From NCBI GenBank assembly GCA_947683425.1, contig CANTUQ010000058.1, forward strand, positions 14,075,501 to 14,139,500: a stretch of 64,000 nt of DNA, read 5' to 3'. The notes under the pieces were generated by a model, which saw only the letters and a program-made list of their open reading frames with translations, did not search any database and was not told where the DNA came from. Position numbers and translations under genes: made by a program. Source of the stretch: Excoecaria cochinchinensis. Taxonomy: Eukaryota > Streptophyta > Magnoliopsida > Malpighiales > Euphorbiaceae. Positions 33,217 to 43,969 of this stretch are shown in pieces. Every line of letters starts with the position of its first letter. Positions within the stretch are counted from its first letter, which is position 1.

Positions 33217-33954
33217 TAGGGGTGAGCAAAAAAATCGATGGACTTGGTTAACCAAAAAAAAAATCCGAAACCGAACCGATGGACTGGTTAACCGATTGTA
33301 ATGGACTGGTTAATGGTTAGTGTTTTGCAAAAACCGATATTAATGGACTGGTTAATGGTTTTTGACTCATGTAACAGGTTAACCAAACCGAAACCGAATT
33401 TTTAGTTAATTTATTAATTATTTAATATGTCCATTTTTATTATTTCTTGATTTATCAAATTTTTAATAATGAAAATCAGAATATATTCGAAAAATTATAT
33501 AACAATTTATCTTAATTAAAAGTGATCATGTACTTTTTTTTTCATTATACTAATTATTTTAAAGTTTTAAAGTTTTTTTAATTGGCTATTAGTAAGTATA
33601 ACAATTTATCTAATTAAAAATGATTATGGATTAATTTATTTACTTATTAAATATTAATTTTTAAAAACAAATTTGCTTATATCCACCAAATATTTTTATT
33701 TTAACAACAATAATGTTATATTATAGTGAAAAAAAATTAATTTTTAAGTACCTTGAACATTTTAATTTTATTTATGAATACATTTTATAATTATAGTGGT
33801 TAACAAAAAAAAATTGGGTAACCGGTCTGAAAATCCGAAACTAATGGACTGGTTAAACCGATAGTAATGGACTGGTTAATAGTTAGTATTTTGAAAAAAC
33901 CGATATTAATAGACTGATTTTTTTTTGAGCTCATGGACCGGTTGCTCATCCCTA
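33217..33954. mobile_element. 738-bp non-autonomous hAT MITE, copy 2 of the family
   Basis: The ends are TAGGGGTGAGC and ...GCTCATCCCTA, flanked by the perfect 8-bp duplication ATTGGCAG (33209-33216 and 33955-33962). Subterminal motifs such as ATGGACTGGTTAACCGA are repeated several times near both ends. The interior matches the reverse complement of the 6360-7307 element (for example TTCTTGATTTATCAAATTTT). It is non-coding. Confidence 0.93.
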
Positions 33955-34132
33955 ATTGGCAGAGGTGAGAACAACAGAAATGAGAGGGGACACAACACAG
34001 AGTATTGGGTTCCTACACTCACTTTCTTCCCAGCCACCTTCTTTTTCCCGGAAAATCCTAACCCACAGCACTCAAGAAAGTTCCAATCTTTTTGTTCATG
34101 GAGACAATTGATCAGTTTTCTTTCGTTTTTCT

Positions 34133-35795
34133 TTGTTCATGTCCATTGCAAACCAGATGTTCATGTGGTATAGAGTTACTGTTGCTGTTCCTTTTGAATA
34201 TAGCCCGGGGTTCATTGGTAGAGCTTTTCTAATAGAGACCAATCAAATGGATCCCAATTTCAAGACTGCATTGAGTGTTGAACCCATTAATGGAAAATAT
34301 TCTTGTTCTTTAGAAATTTTTATTGGAGGTGTGAAGGTGTGCAATTCTGGCCATTACTCTCCATTTTGGGTATCAAATAAGTGCGTGCTTGAGCTAACAA
34401 AGCAAGGAGATTTGCAATTGAAGGGAACAAAGGATCAAATTGGTTGGCGAACTGGTACTTCTGGACAAGGTGTGGAGGTAGCACTACCCATAAAGTAAAT
34501 GAGCTAATCAAGTGTTTGAAATAAGTCCTAAATGAACTAATCATTCACTCAATCTCTTTCCCCTTTGATGATGCAAAGATTGTAGATACTAGGGACTGGT
34601 AATTTAGTCCTACTTGATGCCTTGAATCGTATAAAATGGCAGAGTTTCAACTTCCCAAGTGATACAATGCTATGGGGACAGAGACTCAATGTACCACCCG
34701 CTTAACTTCCTTCCCAACTAACTCAATTGCTTTTTACTCTTTCGAAATTGAACATAGCAAGATTGGTCTTTACCTGGTTTCAGGTGAGTTGAACTATTCT
34801 TACTGGGAATTTAAGCCTTCAAAGAACAAAAATATCACCTTTGTTTAGGCTCAAGAGAGTTAGAGTTATTCAATGATAAGAATCACAAAGTCGCGCACAT
34901 TTCTTCATGGAACAGGATTCAGCCCTTGAGTTTTTTAGCCTTGGGGAATAAATAAAACAGGGAACCGGGGGGCTCTACTCTTATTCCCCTGAAAATGGAA
35001 AGTTTGAGGCTGCTTTTCAAGCACTAAACAGTCCACGCGATCTTCCTTTAGCATGTAAAAGTTATGGTATTTGTACATTATCCAATACTTGTTCTTGTAT
35101 TAGTCCTACTTGATGCCTTGAATCGTATAAAATGGCAGAGTTTCAACTTCCCAAGTGATACAATGCTATGGGGATAGAGACTCAATGTACCACCCGCTTA
35201 ACTTCCTTCCCAACTAACTCAATTGCTTTTTACTCTTTCGAAATTGAACACAGCAAGATTGGTCTCTACCTGGTTTCAGGTGAGTGGAACTATTCTTACT
35301 TGGAATTTAAGCCTTCAAAGAACATAAATATCACCTTTGTTCAAATAGGCTTAAGAGAGTTAGAGTTATTCAATGATAAGAATCACAAAGTCGCGCAGAT
35401 TTCTTCATGGAACAGGATTCAGCCCTTGAGATTTTTAGCATTGGGAATAAATAAAACAGGGAACCTGGGGGCTCTACTCTTATTCCCCTGAAAATGGAAA
35501 GTTTGAGACTGTTTTTCAAGCACTAAACAGTACACATGATCTTCCTTTAGCATGTTAAAGTTATGGTATTTGTACACTATCCAATACTTGTTCTTGTATT
35601 ACGCTTCTAACCAAAGAAAAATTGGTGAATAGTGGGGTGAGGAATTTTCAACTGAATTCTGTGGTGAAGATGGGTAAGGTGGGTAGTGCTCTAATGCTGC
35701 TCCTATTAAGGTTAAGCAAGGAAGATTGTGCAAATTTTTGAATACAAGATTGTAAATGTGTAGCTGGATTATATTCATCTATTGACTCGAGAGAA
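34133..35795 (+). pseudogene. Bulb-type lectin / PAN-domain protein pseudogene, 3' end lost
   Basis: The open start (34133-34498) has EYSPGFIGRAFLIETNQMD, NGKYSCSLEIFIGGVKV and KCVLELTKQGDLQLKG, the N-terminal bulb-lectin part of plant PAN/Apple-domain S-locus-like glycoproteins (At5g03700-type). An ~80-bp disruption follows. The frame then resumes as ILGTGNLVLLDALNRIKWQS, but breaks again by frameshift near 34710. The middle module is tandemly duplicated (34605-35100 and 35101-35597). Copy 2 has an open stretch with YLVSGEWNYSY. PAN-domain remnants reach about 35795, where the C-rich tract begins. There is no membrane segment here; it survives only in the related copy at 59.6-60.5 kb. Confidence 0.8.
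34605..35597 (+). repeat. 496-bp tandem duplication inside the lectin pseudogene
   Basis: Copies 34605-35100 and 35101-35597 both begin TAGTCCTACTTGATGCC and end near ACTTGTTCTTGTATTA. They differ at about twenty positions and a few small indels. Confidence 0.93.
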
Positions 35796-35799
35796 TGAA

Positions 35800-36038
35800 T
35801 GCTCTATCCTACCCCTACCCCTACCCCTGCCTACCCCACCCCTACCCTACCCGTACTACCTACCCTACCCTGGACACCCTACCCCCCTACCCCTGGGCAC
35901 CTGAACTGCCGGACTACCCCAGCCCCAGCCCCTACCCCTGGGCCCTGCCCCTACCTGGACTACCTACCCTTGAGCCCGAGCCCCCCTTACGCCAACCCCT
36001 ACCCCGGCACTGGGCCCCCCTACCTCTACCTCGGGGCT
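35800..36038. repeat. C-rich CCCTA-type tract, left part
   Basis: Irregular iterations of TACCCC, CCCTAC and CCCTGG on the plus strand. This is one tract with 43970-44598, split by the Athila-like insertion. Long proline/tyrosine-rich frames across it are low-complexity artefacts. Confidence 0.85.
36034..36038. repeat. Athila-like element target duplication (left)
   Basis: GGGCT, repeated at 43970-43974. Confidence 0.88.
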
Positions 36039-37547
36039 TGATGTGAGTTTAATTGAGGTATAAGTTAGTATTTATTTTGTATGAGTTTATGTAATTAATC
36101 ATGAAATTGTGTGTAAATTTGATGGGATATGTTAGTTTATGTTTATTTGTATAGTTGAGTGTTTATTGTGTTTATTGGTATTTTTAGGTGAAAAATGAAG
36201 CGAAGAAGCTAATGGAAGGAGAGGATCACGAGAGAGGAGCAGGTCACGTCTCACACAAGCGGTCACGTGACGTGAGTTGAGGTAACGTGACGTGACTAGA
36301 GAAGAAGAACGAAGAGGAAGGAGGAAAAGAAGAGAAGAAGCTGAGAGAGCAGAGTCACGCGACGTGAGCAGAGGTAACGCGACGCGACGACATAGAGAGG
36401 CCAGGAAAGAAAGGAAAAGAGAAGAGAAAGGGGAGAGGCAGCGAGACGTGAGCGCCAGTCACGCCACACACGAAGAGTCACGCCACGTGATGGGGAGTAG
36501 CGTCTCGTGACTGGCTAGAGAAGGAAGAGAAAACCGAGAGAAAGAAAGAAAGAAGAAAATAAGGAGCGTGTTCTGTCGCGATCGCGAGCGCGACAGAGAG
36601 TACCGTTGGACAGTTTTTGAGCCAAAAGTCACTTGAAAAGCTATCTTCTTTCACCAAAAGTTACAACTATTCTCAAGGGACATTTTCAAGGGACACAACT
36701 TTCAAGTTAACATCTATAAATATGAGTTTAATTGTAAATTGAGATATAGATAGATATATGGAATTTTAGTTAAGTAATTTTCTGTATTTTATAGACAGTT
36801 TTCTTATTTAGTTTTATGTTTTGAAGAAGAAGATCAAGGAGAAGAAAATCTATTTCAAGAGATTGAGAAAATGGTTGAAAGGCTTCTATTTTATTCTCTT
36901 ATTTTTAATTCTTCTCCAATATTTCTAAGAATATCATTTCAATGAATTTGCATGTTATAATTCTTTCTATTTCCATCTACTTTCATGATCTTTCAATGTA
37001 GATTCTCTTTTAGTATATTTTGCATGATCTTTACAAGTTAAAGTAATTCGAGAGTTTGCTTTATCTGACATCTAATAGAGTTTCATTATCAAGGTATATT
37101 TGAGAGATCGGTATATTGAGATAATTGCTATAGGTTGGTGATTATTCTTAAAATATGTCATTAGAAACCTCTAATTCATTAATGAAAGTTGTGAGTTAAA
37201 ATTTTAATTGCATATTTTAGGCATTTTAATTTATGTCGAGAGAGTAAATTAGAACTTTAGTTCAACTTGGCTTGCATGAAAGATGAATAAATGTTAATCA
37301 AAATGATGGATCAAATTCATTATTTTTAGTTCTTCATTCATATATTCTTTATTTTCTTCTGATAAAGATAAATTAGGTTTAATTAATTATTATAATAAAG
37401 TAGTTCAAATTTATTACCATTGTAAACAAGATTAAAATTAATTAGTAATGGTGTGTAAACACGTTCCTCGTGGGATCGATATCTTAAGTACTATTGCGGT
37501 ATACCGTATACTTGCGGTCAATAAGCATATATAAAAAATGCCCAACA
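36039..37547 (+). repeat. Athila-like 5' LTR
   Basis: 1509 bp. It contains a GC-rich module (36230-36610) with repeated GTCACGCGACGTGAG-like words and TCGCGATCGCGA-type palindromes, in an otherwise AT-rich LTR. Confidence 0.93.
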
Positions 37548-37552
37548 AGTTT

Positions 37553-37573
37553 TTGGCGCCGTTGCCGGGGAAC
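37553..37573 (+). promoter_or_regulatory. Athila-type primer binding site (tRNA-Asp)
   Basis: TTGGCGCCGTTGCCGGGG lies five bases after the LTR end. It is complementary to the 3' end of plant Asp-tRNA, the usual Athila primer. Confidence 0.9.
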
Positions 37574-37837
37574 GGTTGTTTTGCCATTATGAAACTTAGT
37601 TTATGATTTTGGATTACAATATTTTGTTTTGTTTTAATTTGTTTGTTTGATTTAGGGTAACTTTGTGTTTTGTTTGTGGTTTACAGGATTTGAGAAGTTC
37701 ATGCCTAGTACAAGAAGTTCACGCCTAGTACAAGAAGTTCACAAGAAGAGCTTGAGCCTTTAAATCCTAAAATTGAAAGATTCTTATCAAGTAACCGGAA
37801 GTCAAATAGAAAGAAGAAAAATAGAAGATCAATTATC

Positions 37838-39085
37838 ATGGCTGACGAAAATCCACCAAAACTCATGGACTTTGCCACACCTCCCTTAAGTGGTGCTCAA
37901 CAAGGAGTGGTAAGGCCAACGGTAAATGCAAATCAATTTGAGATTAAGCCTTCATTGTTACAAATGATTCAAAATAGTATACAATTCTATGGTTTGGCAA
38001 ATGAGGATCCAAATGCTCATTTGGCCAACTTTCTTGAAATATGTGATACCTTTAAGATCAATGGGGTTTCGGCTGATGCAATCAAGTTTAGGCTTTTTCC
38101 ATTCACTTTGAAGGACAAAGCAAAGGCTTGGTTGAATTCATTGACAAGGGGATCTATAACTACTTAGGACCAATTGGCCCAATCATTTTTATCAAAATAT
38201 TTTCCCTTGGCCAAAACTGCAAAAATCATAAAGGATATTACTACATTTGTTCAAAATGATAATGAATCATTATATGAGGCTTGGGAAAGATTCAAGGAAT
38301 TGCAAAGGATATGTCCACACCATAACTTGACAAAAGAGCTGTTAATGCAAACATTTTATAATGGAGTTAACCCGTCCATAAGAGGGACCATTGATGCTGC
38401 AGCTGGTGGATCTTTAATGAGAAAAACAACTGAAGCAGCATTTGAGCTTTTGGAAGAAATGGCAATGAACAATTGCATGTGGCCAACTGATAGAGTAAGA
38501 GAATCTAACTCTAGTGTTAGGGGTGTGCATTCAGTTGATTCTATGGTTGCCTTGCAAGCTCAAGTTGAGGCTTTAACTCATAGAGTTAATAGCCTAGGCA
38601 TGGGAGGTAGTGTATCAAATGCATGCAATATGTGTGGTCAAAATGGGCATGTTAGTAGCAATTGCACTTTAGGCATGGTTAATAAAGAAGAGCAAGTTAA
38701 TTTTCTTCAAAGCCAAGGTCGTGGTAATCCTTATTCTAACACCTATAATTCTGGTTGGAGAAACCATCCTAACCTTTCATGGGGGAATAATAATAATAAC
38801 AACCAAAATAGGGGAGTAGGATATTAACAACCACAAGATAGGTTTGGTACTTTTGAAGGGAAGATTGATAAGTTTATTGAAAAAATTAATTATAAGATGC
38901 ATTCTCAAGATGTAAGTCAAAAGAAACTTGAGGCAAAAATTGATCAAATCACTAAAAATCATGCTGCCTCTATTCATAATCTTGAGGTTCAAATAGGCCA
39001 ACTTGCTAATTTCTTACCTTCTAGAAATCTAGGATGCCTTTCAAGTAATACTGAGGAGAATCATAGGGAGCACATTAAGCCATGA
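37838..39085 (+). pseudogene. Athila-like gag with two in-frame stops
   Basis: The frame opens at MADENPPKLMDFATPPL and would encode about 415 aa. The Retrotrans_gag domain spans about residues 55-210 (FEIKPSLLQMIQNSIQFYGL, DPNAHLANFLEICDTFKING, LFPFTLKDKAKAWLNSL). A CCHC-like knuckle CNMCGQNGHVSSNC is at about 265. A TAG at 38165-38167 replaces what is probably a Trp codon (TT*DQLAQ), and a TAA at 38825-38827 probably replaces a Gln (VGY*QPQDRF). After each stop the same frame goes on unbroken to 39085. The protease that should follow is missing. Confidence 0.9.
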
Positions 39086-40245
39086 TATGTCTAGTTCTTT
39101 TATTTAGGTTACTTCATTATATTTTCTTTTTAAATTTATTGTACTTTGTTTTAGATTAGTTTAGGTAGTTTTATTTTTTGTAATTTAGATTTTAATGCTA
39201 CTAACACATTTGTTTTTAAATTACAGCTAATTTAGTAAGATTAGTTAATAAAAAAATAATAATAATAAGTAACAAAAATAAATAAATAAAAAATAAAATA
39301 AAAAAAGAAGATTTTGCAGACGTTGAATTTGTCGCGAGCGCGACAACAAGCAAAATCGCGACAGAATATACAAATTTGCGCTTTAGGCTTCTGTCGCGAT
39401 CGCGGCAAGCATCGCGAATCGCGACAGAAGGCAAGGATCACAGGGCGTTCGACTCATGAGGCAAAGTCACGAGTCGTAAGCAATTCGCCTAGGTTATTGG
39501 GGCGCGTCACGAGTCGTGACGATGCCTCACGACTCGTGAAGCTTGTTGTGCAGAATCGGGTAATCAGGTAAGTTTTATATTTTTCTTTTCTTTTATTCTT
39601 TTACTTATTATTTTTTCTATTAATTTGGTTTTGTTTTCTTTTTCTTCTAATTTCTATGATTAAATTTAAATTAAATTAACTTAATTTTACCATTTAAGCC
39701 TTAAAACACAGAAAAAAAAAGAATTAAAAGCGGGAAATTTAATTTCAAAACCCTAACGTCGTGACCTTTCATTTTCTTCATTTTATACTTCATTTTAACT
39801 GTTCGTTTTCTTTCCCTCACACCGGTCACGAGTTACAGACCCTCATTAGTCATTTTTCATTTCTTTTTCTTCTTCTTCTACAGAGAATATTCGAACTTCC
39901 AAACCCTGTTTTCGTTTCATTTTTCTCGTTCTTCATTTTCGTATTCTGTTTCTTTTTCTTTTCTTCAATAGTCTTAGGGATTACGGGATTTTCATTCTAT
40001 TTTCAGGTTTGTCACTTTCTTTTCATTTTTCTTTATTTCATTTTTTCTTTTTCATTTTTTCTTTCCCCAAACACATTTAATTTCGGTTTTAACCTGCATA
40101 AGAAAACAACACTCATTTGTAGTTTCTTCTCTGTTTACATTCCCTTTTTCATATCTGTTTTTACATCTCTCTCTGTTCTTGTTAATTTCTTCCATTGTCT
40201 TCAGAATTACTTCCCTATAGTTTACATTCACTGTTAACACATTCA
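39086..40245 (+). other. Athila-like internal non-coding region replacing pol
   Basis: This is AT-rich with one GC-rich island (39315-39560) carrying TCGCGAGCGCGACA, TCGCGATCGCGG and TCACGAGTCGTGA palindromic words like those of the LTR. The 39761-40237 open frame is a low-complexity Phe/Ser run. No pol similarity is visible. Confidence 0.6.
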
Positions 40246-41393
40246 ACTATGTTGAGAACAAAGAACCCATCTGTTTCCCGAATTGAACAAGAAGAGCAGG
40301 AAACTGAGGAGGTGAATATTGCTGTTCATTATGGTGCTTTATTTCCTATATTTTATGTAGATGAAGGTAGTAAGTATTTAACCATTCGTGGTAGGCATTT
40401 AATGCAATGTAAGTATTTTTCTGATTCCTTGCTTATTCAAATTGGCATGTTAGATGTAGTTAATGATATATTACGATGCTGTGTCTTGTTAAAATTTGCA
40501 TATATGCATGAAGATGTTCGTCCTGATTTAGTTTTAGAATTTTACACCACATTGAAAAAGAATGATAATAATGAAAATTGGTTAGATTTTAGGTTGGCTG
40601 GTAAACCTTATACTTTGACCTATTTTATGATGAATAGGATGTTTAGATTTTCTCAAACTGGTTTGACTGATCCACCTAAATCTTTTAAGCCACATGAATT
40701 TTGGACCTTTTTAACTGATTTGCAAACACCTTATAGGGCTAGGGATACTAAATCCATGTTTATTAAAGATTTGAGATATTGGATTTTGCATAGGGTTTTA
40801 GTTTCTTTAGTTTTTAATAGGTCTGAATTTAACAGAGTTACATATAATGAATTATTTTTGATGTGGTGTGTACATAAACGTAAGGATGTATGTTGGCCTT
40901 TTTGGATAGTTAGTCAATTGTTGCAATGTGTTAATAAGCATGATTCACCTTTAACTCATGGGCATGTTATTTCTAGTATTGCAAGGAGTTTAAATGTGGA
41001 TTTAGATGCCTATTATCGAGTTTTTCCTTGCCTTTATTTTAATAAGAATGTGTTAGTTCGGGGTGTAGTTGTTGGTAATAATTTTCAGGAAATTTCACCT
41101 CTGCTCGATCATGTTGGAGGGATATTGCTGGCACTTTTGAGCCACAAGTAGAGGCATAAGAAGAAGAAGGTGGTGATGAGGAGGGAAGTGAAGATGAAGT
41201 GATGCCCGATATTCCAGCTGATGTGGCTGCTGCTCCTGAGGTTGGCTCATCTAGCCATAACATTCCAATGATGTTATCTGTTATGCAAGAATAACTTTCT
41301 TCCATTGAGCGACGTCAAAGGCGGCTGGAGTACAAGTTTGATAATTTCATTATACAAGCTGGTTTTGTGGTTCCGTCGCCTCCACCTTCACCA
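40246..41393 (+). pseudogene. ATHILA ORF-type protein, C-terminal part frameshifted
   Basis: The open part (40246-41151) has PIFYVDEGSKYLTIRGRHLM, VRPDLVLEFYTTL, RLAGKPYTLTYFMMNRMF, HEFWTFLTD and NELFLMWCVHKRKD, the layout of the ATHILA ORF-1 family (PF03078), found in the envelope position of Athila elements. Near 41115 a frameshift diverts it. In the +1 frame the tail continues with GTFEPQVEA, a stop, an acidic Glu/Asp run, another stop and IERRQRRLEYKFDNFIIQAG, to a TGA at about 41393. No signal peptide or membrane segment is seen. Function is unknown. Confidence 0.72.
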
Positions 41394-42421
41394 TGATAGG
41401 GGAGTTTTCTTTCTCTTTATTTTATTTATTTCTTTTACTTGTTTTTGTGTGTCATTCCTACACATTGAGGACAATGTTGGTTCCAAGTGTGGGGGAGTGA
41501 GTTAGCTTGTTTGATTATTGTTTTATATGTTTATGTATGTGTTGTTTATATGTTTGTTGAGTGTTTTTATATTTCAATTAGGTTTTTAGTAAGTTTTATT
41601 ATGATGCATTGTTTATTTGGTATATTATAAAGGTTGTTAAGTCAATTATCCTCTATGCTCATTATTATCAGTTTTTCTAAATTTTTTAGTATGTGTTTTA
41701 AGTTTTTCAAGTTATTTTCTTTTACTTATTTCAATATTATAGATTATTTAGTCTTTTTAACTAAACATGTTTTTAAAGTTAGAATTTGCTCATTTAGTTA
41801 AAAAATTTAAAGTTTTTAGTTGCTTAAGGAAACTATAGCCATAATACTTACCTTTTATCTTTTCAATAATGGATGAGGACTAAAAATAAAAGAAAAATAA
41901 AAATAAGTGGGATGGAGCATAAAATGCACCCACTTAAGTCATAAAAAGAAAAAGAAAGCAAGATATATATCAAAATTGCAAAAATATGGGATGGAGCGTA
42001 AAACGCACCCATATAACTTTCTCTTGCTAGAAAACAAAAAGGAAAATCAAAAGAAAAAAAAAACAAGCAAAGTCTAAAAATGCCATGAGATTGGATTAAG
42101 GGTAAGTGAGCTCAAATTGTCCTAAGTGCAGCTAGTTGCTTGAGAATTTTAACTTTATGGTTAATTTTCTTTCTTTTAAGTCATGTTTAGTTTTGATAGA
42201 CTTCATACTCTTTATGTTGGCATTAGTAAAGTTAAGTAATTTGTTTAATTTGGGATGCATACTTTAAAATTTTGACTTACTGATCTTTTTCTGAGTGTAT
42301 GAGATATTTGGTTTTTTTCAATTCTATTACATATGTTAAATGAACAGTATTTTGTAATGATGTTTACTGGCTGTTGAATTTGCTTATTTCTTTTCTCTTG
42401 CTTGAGGACAAGCAAGGGTTA
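41394..42421 (+). other. Athila-like 3' non-coding region
   Basis: This holds an early purine-rich word (AGTGTGGGGGAGTGAG near 41488), then two near-copies of GGGATGGAGC(A/G)TAAAA(T/C)GCACCCA (41909 and 41988), a motif pair common in this position in plant Athila elements. It ends in CTTGAGGACAAGCAAGGG. Confidence 0.65.
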
Positions 42422-42435
42422 AGTGTGGGGGAATT
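42422..42435 (+). promoter_or_regulatory. Athila-like polypurine tract
   Basis: AGTGTGGGGGAATT ends exactly at the 3' LTR start TGATGTGAG. Confidence 0.88.
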
Positions 42436-43969
42436 TGATGTGAGTTTAATTGAGGTATAAGTTAGTATTTATTTTGTATGAGTTTATGTAATTAATCATG
42501 AAATTGTGTGTAAATTTGATGGGATATGTTAGTTTATGTTTATTTGTATAGTTGAGTGTTTATTGTGTTTATTGGTTTTTTTAAGTGAAAAATGAAGCGA
42601 AGAAGCTAATGGAAGGAGAGGATCACGAGAGAGGAGCAGGTCACGTCTCACACAAGCGGTCACGCGACGTGAGTTGAGGTAACGTGACGTGACTGGAGAA
42701 GAAGAACGAAGAGGAAGGAGGAAAAGAAGAGAAGAAGCTGAGAGAGAAGAGTCACGCGACGTGAGCAGAGGTAACGCGACGTGACGACACAGAGAGGCCA
42801 GGAAAGAAAGGAAAAGAGAAGAGAAAGGGGAGAGGCGGCGAGACGTGAGCGCCAGTCACGCCACACACGAAGAGTCACGCCACGTAATGGGGAGTAGCGT
42901 CTCGTGACTGGCTAGAGAAGGAAGAGAAAACCGAGAGAAAGAAAGAAAGAAAAAAATAAGGAGCGTGTTCTGTCGCGATCGCGACAACCTCGCGAGCGCG
43001 ACAGAGAGTACCGTTGGACAGTTTTTGAGCCAAAAGTCACTTGAAAAGCTATCTTCTTTCACCAAAAGTTGCAACTATTCTCAAGTGACATTTTCAAGGG
43101 ACACAACTTTCAAGTTAACATCTATAAATATGAGTTTAATTGTAAATTGAGATATGGATAGATATATGGAATTTTAGTTAAGTAATTTTCTGTATTTTGT
43201 AGACAGTTTTCTTATTTAGTTTTATGTTTTGAAGAAGAAGATCAAGGAGAAGAAAATCTATTTCAAGAGATTGAGAAAAGGGTTGAAAGGCTTCTATCTT
43301 ATTCTCTTATTTTTAATTCTTCTCCAATATTTCTAAGAATATCATTTCAATGAATTTGCATGTTATAATTCTTTCTATTTCCATCTACTTTCATGATCTT
43401 TCAATGTAGATTCTCTTTTAGTATATTTTGCATGATCTTTACAAGTTAAAGTAATTCGAGAGTTTGCTTTATCTGACATCTAATAGAGTTTCATTATCAA
43501 GGTATATTTGAGAGATCGGTATATTGAGATAATTGCTATAGGTTGGTGATTATTCTTAAAATATGTCATTAGAAAACCTCTAATTCATTAATGAAAGTTG
43601 TGAGTTAAAATTTTAATTGCATATTTTAGGCATTTTAATTTATGTCGAGAGAGTAAATTAGAACTTTAGTTCAATTTGGCTTGCATGAAAGATGAATAAA
43701 TGTTAATCAAAATGATGGATCAAATTCATTATTTTTAGTTCTTCATTCATATATTCTTTATTTTCTTCTGATAAACATAAATTAGGTTTAATTAATTATT
43801 ATAATAAAGTAGTTCAAATTTAACCATCAAATTTATTACCATTGTAAACAAGATTAAAATTAATTAGTAAGAGTGTGTAAACACGTTCCTCGTGGGATCG
43901 ACATCTTAAGTACTATTGCGGTACACCGTATACTTGCGGTCAATAAGCATATATAAAAAATGCCCAACA
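42436..43969 (+). repeat. Athila-like 3' LTR
   Basis: 1534 bp. Relative to the 5' LTR it has an extra 11 bp in the CG palindrome (near 42980) and 13 bp near 43820, plus about 22 substitutions. Confidence 0.93.

Larger units (their letters stand above)
36039..43969 (+). mobile_element. Athila-like Ty3/gypsy element without pol (non-autonomous)
   Basis: LTRs of 1509 bp (36039-37547) and 1534 bp (42436-43969) start TGATGTGAG and end CCCAACA, with TSD GGGCT. The PBS is of Athila type. The interior has a gag relative with two stops and an ATHILA-type ORF. Protease, reverse transcriptase, RNase H and integrase are all absent between 39085 and 40246. By eye I count about 22 LTR substitutions plus indels of 1, 11 and 13 bp, roughly 1.5 % divergence, so it is clearly older than Copia-2. 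Any mobility required enzymes from a complete relative. Confidence 0.92.

Noticed and set aside
35795..36046. Overlapping proline/tyrosine-rich open frames
   Set aside because: They are produced by the CCCTA-type low-complexity tract, which lacks stops in several frames. No protein family fits.
37553..37573. tRNA-like sequence
   Set aside because: It is only the 3' complement of Asp-tRNA, i.e. a retrotransposon primer binding site. No cloverleaf is present.
39761..40237. 158-codon Phe/Ser-rich frame that looks like a membrane protein
   Set aside because: T-rich low-complexity DNA upstream of the ATHILA ORF gives an artificial hydrophobic reading. No conserved pattern.
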